Assembly: GCA_900767075.1 (NCBI GenBank)
Contig: CAAFXX010000198.1
Location: forward strand, 1-6,080
Reading direction: 5' to 3'
Source of the DNA: Bacteroidales bacterium
GTDB lineage: Bacteria > Bacteroidota > Bacteroidia > Bacteroidales > Muribaculaceae
Length of the DNA: 6,080 bases
The notes below the pieces were generated by a model. That model ran no database searches. It saw only the letters and a list, made by a program, of their open reading frames with translations, and was not told where the DNA came from. Position 1 is the first letter of the stretch. The number at the start of each line of letters is the position of its first letter. Shown in pieces: positions 1-5,704 of the stretch. A program made the position numbers and the translations under genes.

Positions 1-1107
1 AAGAAGTCAATCGGCAAGGATGAGGACGGCCACGACATAAAAGTTCCTGGCAGCGAGGCTATCCAACTCGCCAATGCCAAGATTGATGAAATCCGCAACG
101 GTTTCTCGGAATGGCTGGAGGCTCAAAGCACGGAGTTCAAGGAGCGTTTGGTGGACTTGTATAACAGCAAGTTCAATTGCTTCGTGCGTCCTCAATACGA
201 TGGTTCGCATCAGACCTTTCCGGATTTGAACATGAAAATCCTCGGCGACCGCTATGGAATCAGCTCCATTTATCAGAGCCAGAAGGACTGTATATGGATG
301 CTGAAACAGAACGGCGGCGGAATTTGCGACCACGAGGTTGGAACGGGTAAAACACTGATAATGTGCATAGCAGCGCATGAAATGAAGCGTCTCGGACTGG
401 CTCACAAGCCGATGATTATCGGACTGAAAGCCAACATCGCCGAGATAGCCATGACATATCAGTCGGCATATCCCAATGCCCGCATCCTGTTCGCCGACGA
501 GAAGAGTTTCAAAGCTGACAAACGAGTCGATTTCTTTAACAATATAAAGAACAACGACTATGACTGCGTGATAATGTCGCACGACCAGTTCGGCAAGATA
601 CCGCAGTCGCCGGAGATGCAGCAGCAGATTCTTCAGGCTGAACTTGATACCGTTGAGGAAAACCTCGAAGTGGTGAAGCAGCAAGGACATGATGTGTCGC
701 GTGGTATGCTCAAAGGTCTTATCAAGCGGAAGGAGAACCTTACCGCCAAGATTGCCACAATCCAATATCAGATGGAGCAGAACAAAGACAGTGTCGTGGA
801 TTTCAAACAGATGGGTATAGATCACATCTATATTGATGAATCACAGAACTTTAAGAATCTTATGTTCAATACCAGACATGACCGTGTGGCAGGATTGGGC
901 AACAGCGAAGGAAGCCAGAGGGCACTCAACCTGTTGTATGCCATACGCACCATTCAAGAGAGGACGGGCAAAGATTTGGGAGCGACTTTTCTCAGTGGCA
1001 CGACCATATCCAACAGCCTGACTGAATTGTATCTGTTGTTCAAGTATCTGCGCCCGAATGAACTGGAAAGGCAGGAGATTAGGTGTTTTGATGTAAGATA
1101 TTTATAA
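1..1107 (+). CDS. SNF2-like helicase domain of a conjugative-element methylase/helicase, partial and 3'-truncated
   Basis: The reading frame is open from the first base, so the true start lies upstream; 368 residues are visible. A superfamily 2 ATPase core can be seen: a Q-motif-like YQSQKD followed by Walker A GTGKT (bases 340-354, fragment residues 114-118), Walker B-type DESQ (835-846, residues 279-282) and motif III SGT (994-1002). A charged, probably helical insert lies between Walker A and B (about residues 205-262). This arrangement is typical of the very large DNA methylase/SNF2-helicase proteins of Bacteroidetes conjugative elements, which run to well over 1,000 residues. In that family, as I recall it, the segment after LRP continues with a conserved CFDAWAA-like stretch. 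Here it reads CFD, then VRYL and stop, so the second RecA lobe is missing. The fragment should be inactive as a helicase. The host family is inferred from motifs; the truncation itself is clear. Confidence 0.8.
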   Translation, partial: KKSIGKDEDGHDIKVPGSEAIQLANAKIDEIRNGFSEWLEAQSTEFKERLVDLYNSKFNCFVRPQYDGSHQTFPDLNMKILGDRYGISSIYQSQKDCIWMLKQNGGGICDHEVGTGKTLIMCIAAHEMKRLGLAHKPMIIGLKANIAEIAMTYQSAYPNARILFADEKSFKADKRVDFFNNIKNNDYDCVIMSHDQFGKIPQSPEMQQQILQAELDTVEENLEVVKQQGHDVSRGMLKGLIKRKENLTAKIATIQYQMEQNKDSVVDFKQMGIDHIYIDESQNFKNLMFNTRHDRVAGLGNSEGSQRALNLLYAIRTIQERTGKDLGATFLSGTTISNSLTELYLLFKYLRPNELERQEIRCFDVRYL

Positions 1108-1163
1108 TGCTGTATATCAGCAAATAGCCATATTTTAAGCGTACTAAAAATGTACTTATTGCG
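1108..1163. repeat. Subterminal dyad and GTACT direct repeats inside the inferred left end
   Basis: A small dyad TGCTG/CAGCA (1108-1112 and 1118-1122) lies immediately after the helicase-frame stop. It is followed by two GTACT copies at 1141-1145 and 1152-1156, whose starts are 11 bases apart, about one helical turn. Short, phased repeats a few tens of bases inside an end are what integrase arm-type sites look like in tyrosine-recombinase elements. The repeats are seen directly; the function is inferred, and such short motifs can occur by chance. Confidence 0.35.
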
Positions 1164-1294
1164 ATAATTAGAGGAAATGGAATAAAAGGATTTATGGATT
1201 TTTAAGGGGACTTAGTTATATTTAATTCGATTCTTTTTCTCATAGTCGCAGTAGATTTGAGGCTCTGAACGGCTGTTCATTGAGAAAAAATCGC

Positions 1295-1303
1295 TAATTT
1301 TGC
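1295..1303 (+). promoter_or_regulatory. Bacteroidetes -7 promoter element upstream of the barrel gene
   Basis: TAATTTTGC matches the Bacteroidetes primary-sigma -7 consensus TAnnTTTG exactly. I see no good TTTG -33 box at the usual distance, so the promoter may be weak or activator-dependent. Initiation a few bases downstream, near 1309, would give a 5' leader of about 220 nt before the ATG at 1529, containing the folded element at 1374-1512. Confidence 0.55.
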
Positions 1304-1373
1304 AGTCGGATTGACACAGGTCATTCCACTACATTTTGGAAACGAAGCATTATGTTTATCTTATGGTAGGAAA

Positions 1374-1512
1374 CCTGAGAAACTTTCAACCGAGCAGAGA
1401 AAGCATAGTGGTTCTCACGCATATAGCGTGGGCTGCTACTGTTATATCTGCTCACAGGCTTTCTCAGGGCCTCCTATCAAGACGTGACATAGTTGCTCAC
1501 GCTTCTTGTAGG
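1374..1512 (+). ncRNA. Highly structured 5' leader, unknown class (riboswitch- or attenuator-like)
   Basis: Pairings tile this stretch almost without gaps. P1 is 9 bp: CCTGAGAAA (1374-1382) with TTTCTCAGG (1460-1468). P2 is CTTTC/GAAAG (1383-1387 with 1399-1403). P3 is a long arm, 1406-1411 with 1433-1438 and 1414-1420 with 1426-1432, with a 2-nt bulge and loop ATATA. P4 is CTGT/ACAG (1439-1442 with 1454-1457). Together they form a four-way junction. A separate hairpin follows, CCTA-CAAGA-CGTGA with TCACG-TCTTG-TAGG (1473-1487 with 1497-1512, small bulges), ending 16 nt before the ATG. P3 contains three G-U wobbles that would be mismatches on the other strand, so plus-strand RNA is the form that folds. 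I do not recognise it as TPP, cobalamin, SAM or any other class I know. Probable role: cis control of the barrel gene, by inference. Confidence 0.6.
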
Positions 1513-1528
1513 GTAAATTAATAACCGA

Positions 1529-3622
1529 ATGATTATGCGTAAAGTAATACTATCTTCGTTGTTTCTTATTCCTCTTTTGGGATATTCTCAAACAGAAATT
1601 CCGGATAGCATAGAGGGAAAAGAACTTAATGAGGTCGTTGTGGAGGCTTCTAATCAGCGGACTTCATCAACATCTTCCACTTACATTCCGATGTCGCGGC
1701 AAAAGAATACAGCTTCGGATGCTATATCGCTGTTGAGTCAGATGGCAATACCCCAGCTCAATGTTGACCCTGCAAGTCAAAATGTAAAGACTGTTTCGGG
1801 TCAAGCCGTTTCAATATTTATAGACTATGTCGCTGCCTCTGCTCAAGATTTGAGCGGAATGCGCACAACTGATGTAAAGAAGGTCGAATATCTCATTTAT
1901 CCCACTGACCCGCGATTCAGAGGGGCGCAATATGTCATAAATTTCGTAATGCAGAAATATGAATGGGGTGGCTATACAAAACTTAGTGCAGACAAATGGT
2001 TTGGCGTCAATCGCTCGGAGGCCTCGGTTTATTCAAAATTTTCCTACAAGCGAATGACCTTTGACCTCTATGCGGATGAAATTTATCTGACAAACCGACA
2101 CACAGGGACACAGTCAACCGAAACTTTTCGTTTCCCGGATTTATATGGTAAGGGGCCGCAGACCGTTGAGAGAGTTTCCATTCCCGCTGCTCTCCGTTAC
2201 CGAAACAATAGCAATGACATAACGTTTCGTGCATTATATAATACAGACAAGACACAAATCTCCAATACGCTGTCGTTGGCATTCACCTCTATACCGCGTA
2301 ATGATGCCACAACATCACTGACATATGCAAATGATTTCTTACCCGGTTCGACAGCTAAGTCAGTCGCCTCAAGCAATAACTTCAGTCTTAATTATAATTT
2401 TGAGATTTATCGCTCCTTCGGCGAGAAATTGGGTATGAACATAGAATCACGTTATAATTACGACCATAACACATCAAATTCGGATTACACAGACAATGAT
2501 TTCCGTATTATCAATGATGCGAAAGAGGATATGCACTATGTGAGTGCCACGCCATGCCTCGTATGGAATCCCAATAATCATAACAGTTTGATGCCGTATA
2601 TGCACGCTGAATATTCGACAACCAAAATAAATTATTTTGGGAATTCGCCGTCGCATCAGGATTACGACATCTGGGGATATATGGCAGGCGTGAAATACAC
2701 TTATCAGCAAAGCCAATGGTCTGCGGGCGGTCTTGTGGGCTGGGTATATGCTGACGTAAATCTATCAGGCACACGAATAAAAGACAATTATCCACAAGGA
2801 AACATTTTCGGCACATATTCTCCCAACGATAAGAATCAGGTTGAAGTCACATACGCTTTTGGCAAGCAGGTTCCCGATACTTACCAAAAGAGCCCTAATA
2901 TGCTTCAGCAGGATGAATTGATGTGGTATGCCGGAACTCCCGGACTTGACAACTATTGGAATCATAGGGCCGATGCTACATATACATGGCTTCCGAACAA
3001 TAAATGGCAACTTTCTCTGAATGGGGCTTATTTCATAGCAGACAACCGTGTAACCTCTATTTATACTCCCACAGCTCCGAATGGCACGATGTTGCGGCAA
3101 TATCTCAACGATGGTAATTTCAGCTGGACTACGGTAACGGCAAACGCCACTGCTAAATTTCTCGGAGGCAAACTAATTGCACGGGTTAGCCCCATGTACA
3201 CGCACTATTCCACGACAGGCGAATACGCGCAAAAGATGGACGGACTACAATGCACGGCACAACTCACATGGTATTTTGGCAATTTTTACCTTTTTGGATG
3301 GTATACCACTCCACGGAAAGACCTCAGCCAGACATCCGGAATAAAGGATAGGACACCCTCACGATACCAGCTTCAAATTGGATATGGCAAAGGGGCTTGG
3401 AGAGCATCTGCGACAGCTTACAATTTTCTTCGTTCAAGCTGGGAATCATCCCGTGAGACACTAACCAGCCAATACTATCAGTTTGACAGACGCACATATG
3501 GAACAGCGCAGCATATGCGTTTCCAATTCTCTGTAACTTATACTTTCGGATACGGTAAAAAGATACAACGGGGTAATGAAGTCAGTGGCTCTGGTACTGG
3601 ACAGAGTGCAATTCTTAAATGA
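1529..3622 (+). CDS. TonB-receptor-like outer-membrane beta-barrel protein (cargo)
   Basis: The protein has 697 residues and appears complete. The N-terminus is a signal peptide (MIMRKVILSSLFLIPLLGYS, cleavage likely near residue 20). It is followed by ELNEVVVEA (about 32-40), like the segment that opens TonB-dependent receptor plugs. A short plug-like region follows (about 41-145, with FIDYV and DVKKVEYLIYP), then a long run of alternating aromatic/polar strands (about 146-680). The last strand, FQFSVTYTFGYGKK, is followed by a flexible tail ending SAILK, seen in Bacteroidales barrel proteins. There is no N-terminal carboxypeptidase-regulatory-like domain and no SusD-like partner, so glycan import is not indicated; the ligand is unknown. 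ATG at 1529 follows an AT-rich stretch instead of a Shine-Dalgarno; ATG at 1535 (residue 3) is an alternative start. Composition is AT-richer than the neighbouring relaxase gene. Expression is probably controlled by the structured leader. A TonB-independent barrel is also possible. Confidence 0.8.
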   Translation: MIMRKVILSSLFLIPLLGYSQTEIPDSIEGKELNEVVVEASNQRTSSTSSTYIPMSRQKNTASDAISLLSQMAIPQLNVDPASQNVKTVSGQAVSIFIDYVAASAQDLSGMRTTDVKKVEYLIYPTDPRFRGAQYVINFVMQKYEWGGYTKLSADKWFGVNRSEASVYSKFSYKRMTFDLYADEIYLTNRHTGTQSTETFRFPDLYGKGPQTVERVSIPAALRYRNNSNDITFRALYNTDKTQISNTLSLAFTSIPRNDATTSLTYANDFLPGSTAKSVASSNNFSLNYNFEIYRSFGEKLGMNIESRYNYDHNTSNSDYTDNDFRIINDAKEDMHYVSATPCLVWNPNNHNSLMPYMHAEYSTTKINYFGNSPSHQDYDIWGYMAGVKYTYQQSQWSAGGLVGWVYADVNLSGTRIKDNYPQGNIFGTYSPNDKNQVEVTYAFGKQVPDTYQKSPNMLQQDELMWYAGTPGLDNYWNHRADATYTWLPNNKWQLSLNGAYFIADNRVTSIYTPTAPNGTMLRQYLNDGNFSWTTVTANATAKFLGGKLIARVSPMYTHYSTTGEYAQKMDGLQCTAQLTWYFGNFYLFGWYTTPRKDLSQTSGIKDRTPSRYQLQIGYGKGAWRASATAYNFLRSSWESSRETLTSQYYQFDRRTYGTAQHMRFQFSVTYTFGYGKKIQRGNEVSGSGTGQSAILK

Positions 3623-3651
3623 AGGAGCTGATTTGAATTAACCATTATAGA

Positions 3652-3683
3652 GCCACTGAGAAAATTTGACTGTTCTCAGTGGC
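3652..3683. terminator. Perfect 11-bp hairpin between convergent genes, possible bidirectional terminator
   Basis: GCCACTGAGAA (3652-3662) and TTCTCAGTGGC (3673-3683) are exact reverse complements around a 10-nt loop. The hairpin starts 30 bases after the barrel stop codon and ends 22 bases before the relaxase stop codon, where a shared terminator would be expected. No T-run follows it on either strand, so it may instead block exonucleases or be an imperfect terminator. Confidence 0.55.
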
Positions 3684-3704
3684 CCTTGTAATGTGTACGG
3701 TTGT

Positions 3705-5330
3705 TTATCTTATTCCGAAGCCTCGCTTTACCGTCTGTGTCAGCCGTTGCCATTGGTCTTTGAGCCATTGGAATATCCGGGTGCCATTGACATGGAGATG
3801 GAATTTGTTGTCCGTGGGGTCTCGCTTGATTTGTACCTTTACCCCCGAAGCGTCCACCTTTCTCCGCTGGAACGGATAATAGAGTGTGGTGCCGAACTTT
3901 AAGACATATTCATTCATCGAGAGAAGCCCCTTTATGGTGTTGTCATTCAATCCCACGTCCTGACATTCCTCTATCGCCGGAAGCATGGCTACCGCATCGG
4001 GAAAGAACTTGACGAAGTTACCAATCTTCCATTCATAGCTGCGGACGGTGTCTGCCTCATGTTCTTTCTGCCGTCTCAGGCTATCCGATAGATTTGATAT
4101 TTCACGGTGTAAATCCCGTTCCCGCGCCTCTGCACGGTCTTTCATCTCGCGGATTTCATTATCCTTTCTGACAATCTCGGCTTCAAGCCTCTTGGTCTTG
4201 CTCCCGGTGAATATGTTGGCGATGTTGCTGCCGAGTTCCTTGCGTTGCGCATCCCGCTCGGCTTTTGCCTCGTCACACTCACGGATGGCGTTTCGGGCTT
4301 CTTTTCTCGCCTCGTCAGTCTGTGCCTCGTATGCCTTTTTCTCGGCGGTCAGTCTGTCGGTATCCTCTGCAAGTCCTTTCCGTTGCTCCGCAAGTCTGAC
4401 GGATTCCTCCGACAGTCCTGCGTTGGTATCGGCAAGCGATTTGTTTTCGGCGGCGAGAGAAGAATTAGCCTCGGTCAACCGGGAGTTTTCGGAATACAGC
4501 TCGTTGTTCTGCTGCCGTATCTCCTCGTTTACCTGCGTGAGCATTTTCTTCCGGGTGTCGAGAGCGGTTGTCCGACACTCAAGGCTCTCCACCTTGCTTT
4601 CCAAAGATTTTTTCTCTTTGTCGAGCTTCTTTTTCTCAATGGAGAGATTGCCGATGTCTTCTTCAAGACCTTTCTTCTTCACCATGCAGTCGCGGTAATA
4701 TTCGTGCTGCCCGATGTGGCGAGCCTCTGAGCCACGGATGCCACGCTCCAGACCGTATTTCGCCATAGCCTCGGCATAGATGTCCTGATAGCGGCTCATC
4801 TTTCCGCGCTCCATTATGTCATCGGCGCACAGCCTCGGACGGTTGGCGGCTTTGGTGCGGTAACGCTTCTTTGCTGTCGCCTCCCTCGCTTTCTTCTTTC
4901 TCTCGGCGGTCACTATCGGAACGACGGCGATGTGAAGATGCGGAGTGCGCTCGTCCATGTGGAGTGCGGCCCCGACTACATTGTCGCCGCCGAATGTGTC
5001 GCGCGCCCATTTTATGTTGTCGGCAATCCATTCGTCGAGCTTGCCGCTGTCGATGATTTTCTGCATACCTTCGTTGTCGGAGGTCATAACCAGGTTGAGG
5101 CACCGAACCTGCCTGTCGGAGATTTTTCGTGTAATCCCGGCATTGGCTATGCGGTGTTCGACAGCCGCCGCAAGCCCGGTTATCCCGTCGGGATATTCGA
5201 CCAGATTGTAGCGGTTGAGATGCGTCCGCGCCGGGTCCGCGTTTTCGGGATGGGCGGTACGCTCGATATGCTTGGCTATCGAGTTCAGCGACGAGTTCGC
5301 CTTGATGATGTGTAACACAGCGTAGCTCAT
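3705..5330 (-). CDS. MobV-family relaxase (Mob/Pre plasmid mobilization protein)
   Basis: This 541-residue protein would nick one strand at oriT and lead it into the recipient through a conjugation machine supplied by another element. Its start, MSYAVLH, is typical of Bacteroidetes MobV proteins and supports the ATG at 5330. Motif I is visible as H21-x-x-R followed by NADPARTHLN (about 30-39); H21 lines up with the catalytic His22 of MobM from pMV158. The metal-binding motif III is HMDERTPHLH (124-133). After the relaxase domain (about 1-210) comes a long charged coiled coil (about 217-365 and 380-425), likely for dimerisation or contact with the coupling protein. A globular C-terminus of about 110 residues follows (about 430-541). 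Length and architecture are normal for the family, and both key motifs are intact. There is no clear ribosome-binding sequence. The upstream gap of 374 bases contains the likely oriT. Confidence 0.93.
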   Translation of the reverse strand: MSYAVLHIIKANSSLNSIAKHIERTAHPENADPARTHLNRYNLVEYPDGITGLAAAVEHRIANAGITRKISDRQVRCLNLVMTSDNEGMQKIIDSGKLDEWIADNIKWARDTFGGDNVVGAALHMDERTPHLHIAVVPIVTAERKKKAREATAKKRYRTKAANRPRLCADDIMERGKMSRYQDIYAEAMAKYGLERGIRGSEARHIGQHEYYRDCMVKKKGLEEDIGNLSIEKKKLDKEKKSLESKVESLECRTTALDTRKKMLTQVNEEIRQQNNELYSENSRLTEANSSLAAENKSLADTNAGLSEESVRLAEQRKGLAEDTDRLTAEKKAYEAQTDEARKEARNAIRECDEAKAERDAQRKELGSNIANIFTGSKTKRLEAEIVRKDNEIREMKDRAEARERDLHREISNLSDSLRRQKEHEADTVRSYEWKIGNFVKFFPDAVAMLPAIEECQDVGLNDNTIKGLLSMNEYVLKFGTTLYYPFQRRKVDASGVKVQIKRDPTDNKFHLHVNGTRIFQWLKDQWQRLTQTVKRGFGIR

Positions 5331-5367
5331 AGGCGGACGAGTTTAAGTTGCGGAGCAATCGGAGTGT

Positions 5368-5419
5368 ACGGCTTTCTGTTAAGCCGTTCCGGGGTTTCCA
5401 AAGGGGTTGACCTCTTTGG
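5368..5419. other. Candidate oriT: paired inverted repeats upstream of the relaxase gene
   Basis: Two dyads lie 37 to 89 bases ahead of the relaxase start. The first is perfect: ACGGCTT (5368-5374) and AAGCCGT (5381-5387) with a 6-base loop. The second is CCAAAGGGGT (5398-5407) with ACCTCTTTGG (5410-5419), 10 pairs including one G-T. MobV origins characteristically lie just upstream of their own mob gene and consist of clustered inverted repeats next to the nick. The repeats are seen directly, the oriT assignment is by position and family, and the nick position cannot be placed. Confidence 0.55.
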
Positions 5420-5481
5420 CATATTGGGGACATTTTCAGCGTATCGGAACGATATGCGGCTCGGAAAATTCCCTAATATGC
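5419..5481 (+). repeat. 63-nt interrupted hairpin upstream of the relaxase gene
   Basis: Three stems nest in line: 5419-5429 with 5471-5481 (11 bp), ATTTTC/GAAAAT (5432-5437 with 5464-5469), and 5439-5446 with 5450-5457 (8 bp, GAA loop). The total is 25 pairs. The two G-T pairs (5426 with 5474, 5441 with 5455) exist only on the plus strand. It could be part of oriT, a single-strand origin or an RNA. The function is unknown. Confidence 0.5.
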
Positions 5482-5498
5482 TAAGGAATTTCCCGCAT
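5454..5498. repeat. Imperfect inverted repeat competing with the 63-nt hairpin
   Basis: ATGCGG (5454-5459) and GGAAAATTCC (5463-5472) are mirrored by GGAATTTCC (5485-5493) and CCGCAT (5493-5498), with a short bulge. This pairing shares 5454-5472 with the 63-nt hairpin, so only one of the two can form at a time. Confidence 0.4.
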
Positions 5499-5508
5499 GG
5501 CTGTAATT

Positions 5509-5528
5509 TCCGTGCGCGGCAGCACGGA
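5509..5528. repeat. Perfect 7-bp inverted repeat
   Basis: TCCGTGC (5509-5515) and GCACGGA (5522-5528) flank a 6-base loop. It is one of a series of dyads between the relaxase gene and the DUF3987-type gene. No function can be assigned. Confidence 0.45.
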
Positions 5529-5560
5529 TGGGACTGTTCCCCGGATATGGGGCGCAGCGC

Positions 5561-5593
5561 GGTAAACCACTGTAACGGGTATAGTGGTACACC
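5561..5593. repeat. Imperfect 11-bp inverted repeat
   Basis: GGTAAACCACT (5561-5571) and AGTGGTACACC (5583-5593) pair at 9 of 11 positions around an 11-base loop. It belongs to the same dyad-rich intergenic stretch and its function is unknown. Confidence 0.4.
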
Positions 5594-5635
5594 GAGAAAA
5601 AACTCTGTTGTCATCATTTCAAATTCAGGGATAAC

Positions 5636-5699
5636 CCCCGTGCATTCCTTGCACTCTTGCACGGTCGGGAGTGTGCAAAAGTGCAAGGTGTGCATGGGG
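5636..5699. repeat. Large hexamer dyad (27-base arms) between the DUF3987-type gene and oriT
   Basis: Arms 5636-5662 and 5673-5699 are complementary at 23 of 27 positions by Watson-Crick pairing, around a 10-base loop. Each arm contains three related hexamers: GTGCAT, TTGCAC and TTGCAC on the left (5640, 5649, 5657) and GTGCAA, GTGCAA and GTGCAT on the right (5673, 5681, 5690). Adjacent TTGCAC and GTGCAA copies start 8 bases apart. It begins five bases beyond the stop codon of the minus-strand gene. Such a nested array may be a binding site for an element-encoded DNA-binding protein, a replication or relaxosome site, or a terminator. It has no T-run on the minus strand, which weakens the terminator reading. 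Confidence 0.5.
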
Positions 5700-5704
5700 T
5701 AAAT

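Noticed and set aside
7..825. A 272-codon minus-strand frame opposite the helicase
   Set aside because: It is the complement of a coding region with clear helicase motifs on the plus strand, and its protein has no recognisable features. It is a shadow.
989..999. TTCTCAGTGGC repeated exactly at 989-999 and 3673-3683, possibly element ends
   Set aside because: A shared 11-mer is expected by chance among the many base pairs of positions in 6 kb. The first copy encodes conserved motif III of the helicase, and there is no other sign of a boundary there.
1374..1514. TPP-riboswitch resemblance (CTGAGA at 1375 and GTAGGGT near 1508)
   Set aside because: The other conserved TPP segments, especially the ACCTGATCTGG-type block, are absent, and the stems found do not match the TPP fold.
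1336..1521. A 61-codon plus-strand frame in the leader
   Set aside because: It coincides with the folded stretch at 1374-1512, has no ribosome-binding signal or recognisable domain, and its codons double as stem arms. More likely a fortuitous reading of a structured RNA, although a leader peptide cannot be excluded.
4048..4730. Long plus-strand frames opposite the relaxase coiled coil
   Set aside because: They are Ser/Arg/Leu-rich translations of the complement of Glu/Lys-rich coiled-coil codons in the relaxase gene. They are shadows.
5331..5360. A plus-strand promoter (TAAGTTG at 5344-5350) for an antisense RNA
   Set aside because: It is one base short of TAnnTTTG and has no -33 partner at a proper distance, too weak to report as a promoter.
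5364..5702. A 112-codon plus-strand frame across the oriT/dyad region
   Set aside because: It has no known domain or translation signal, and it lies over inverted repeats that explain the sequence better.
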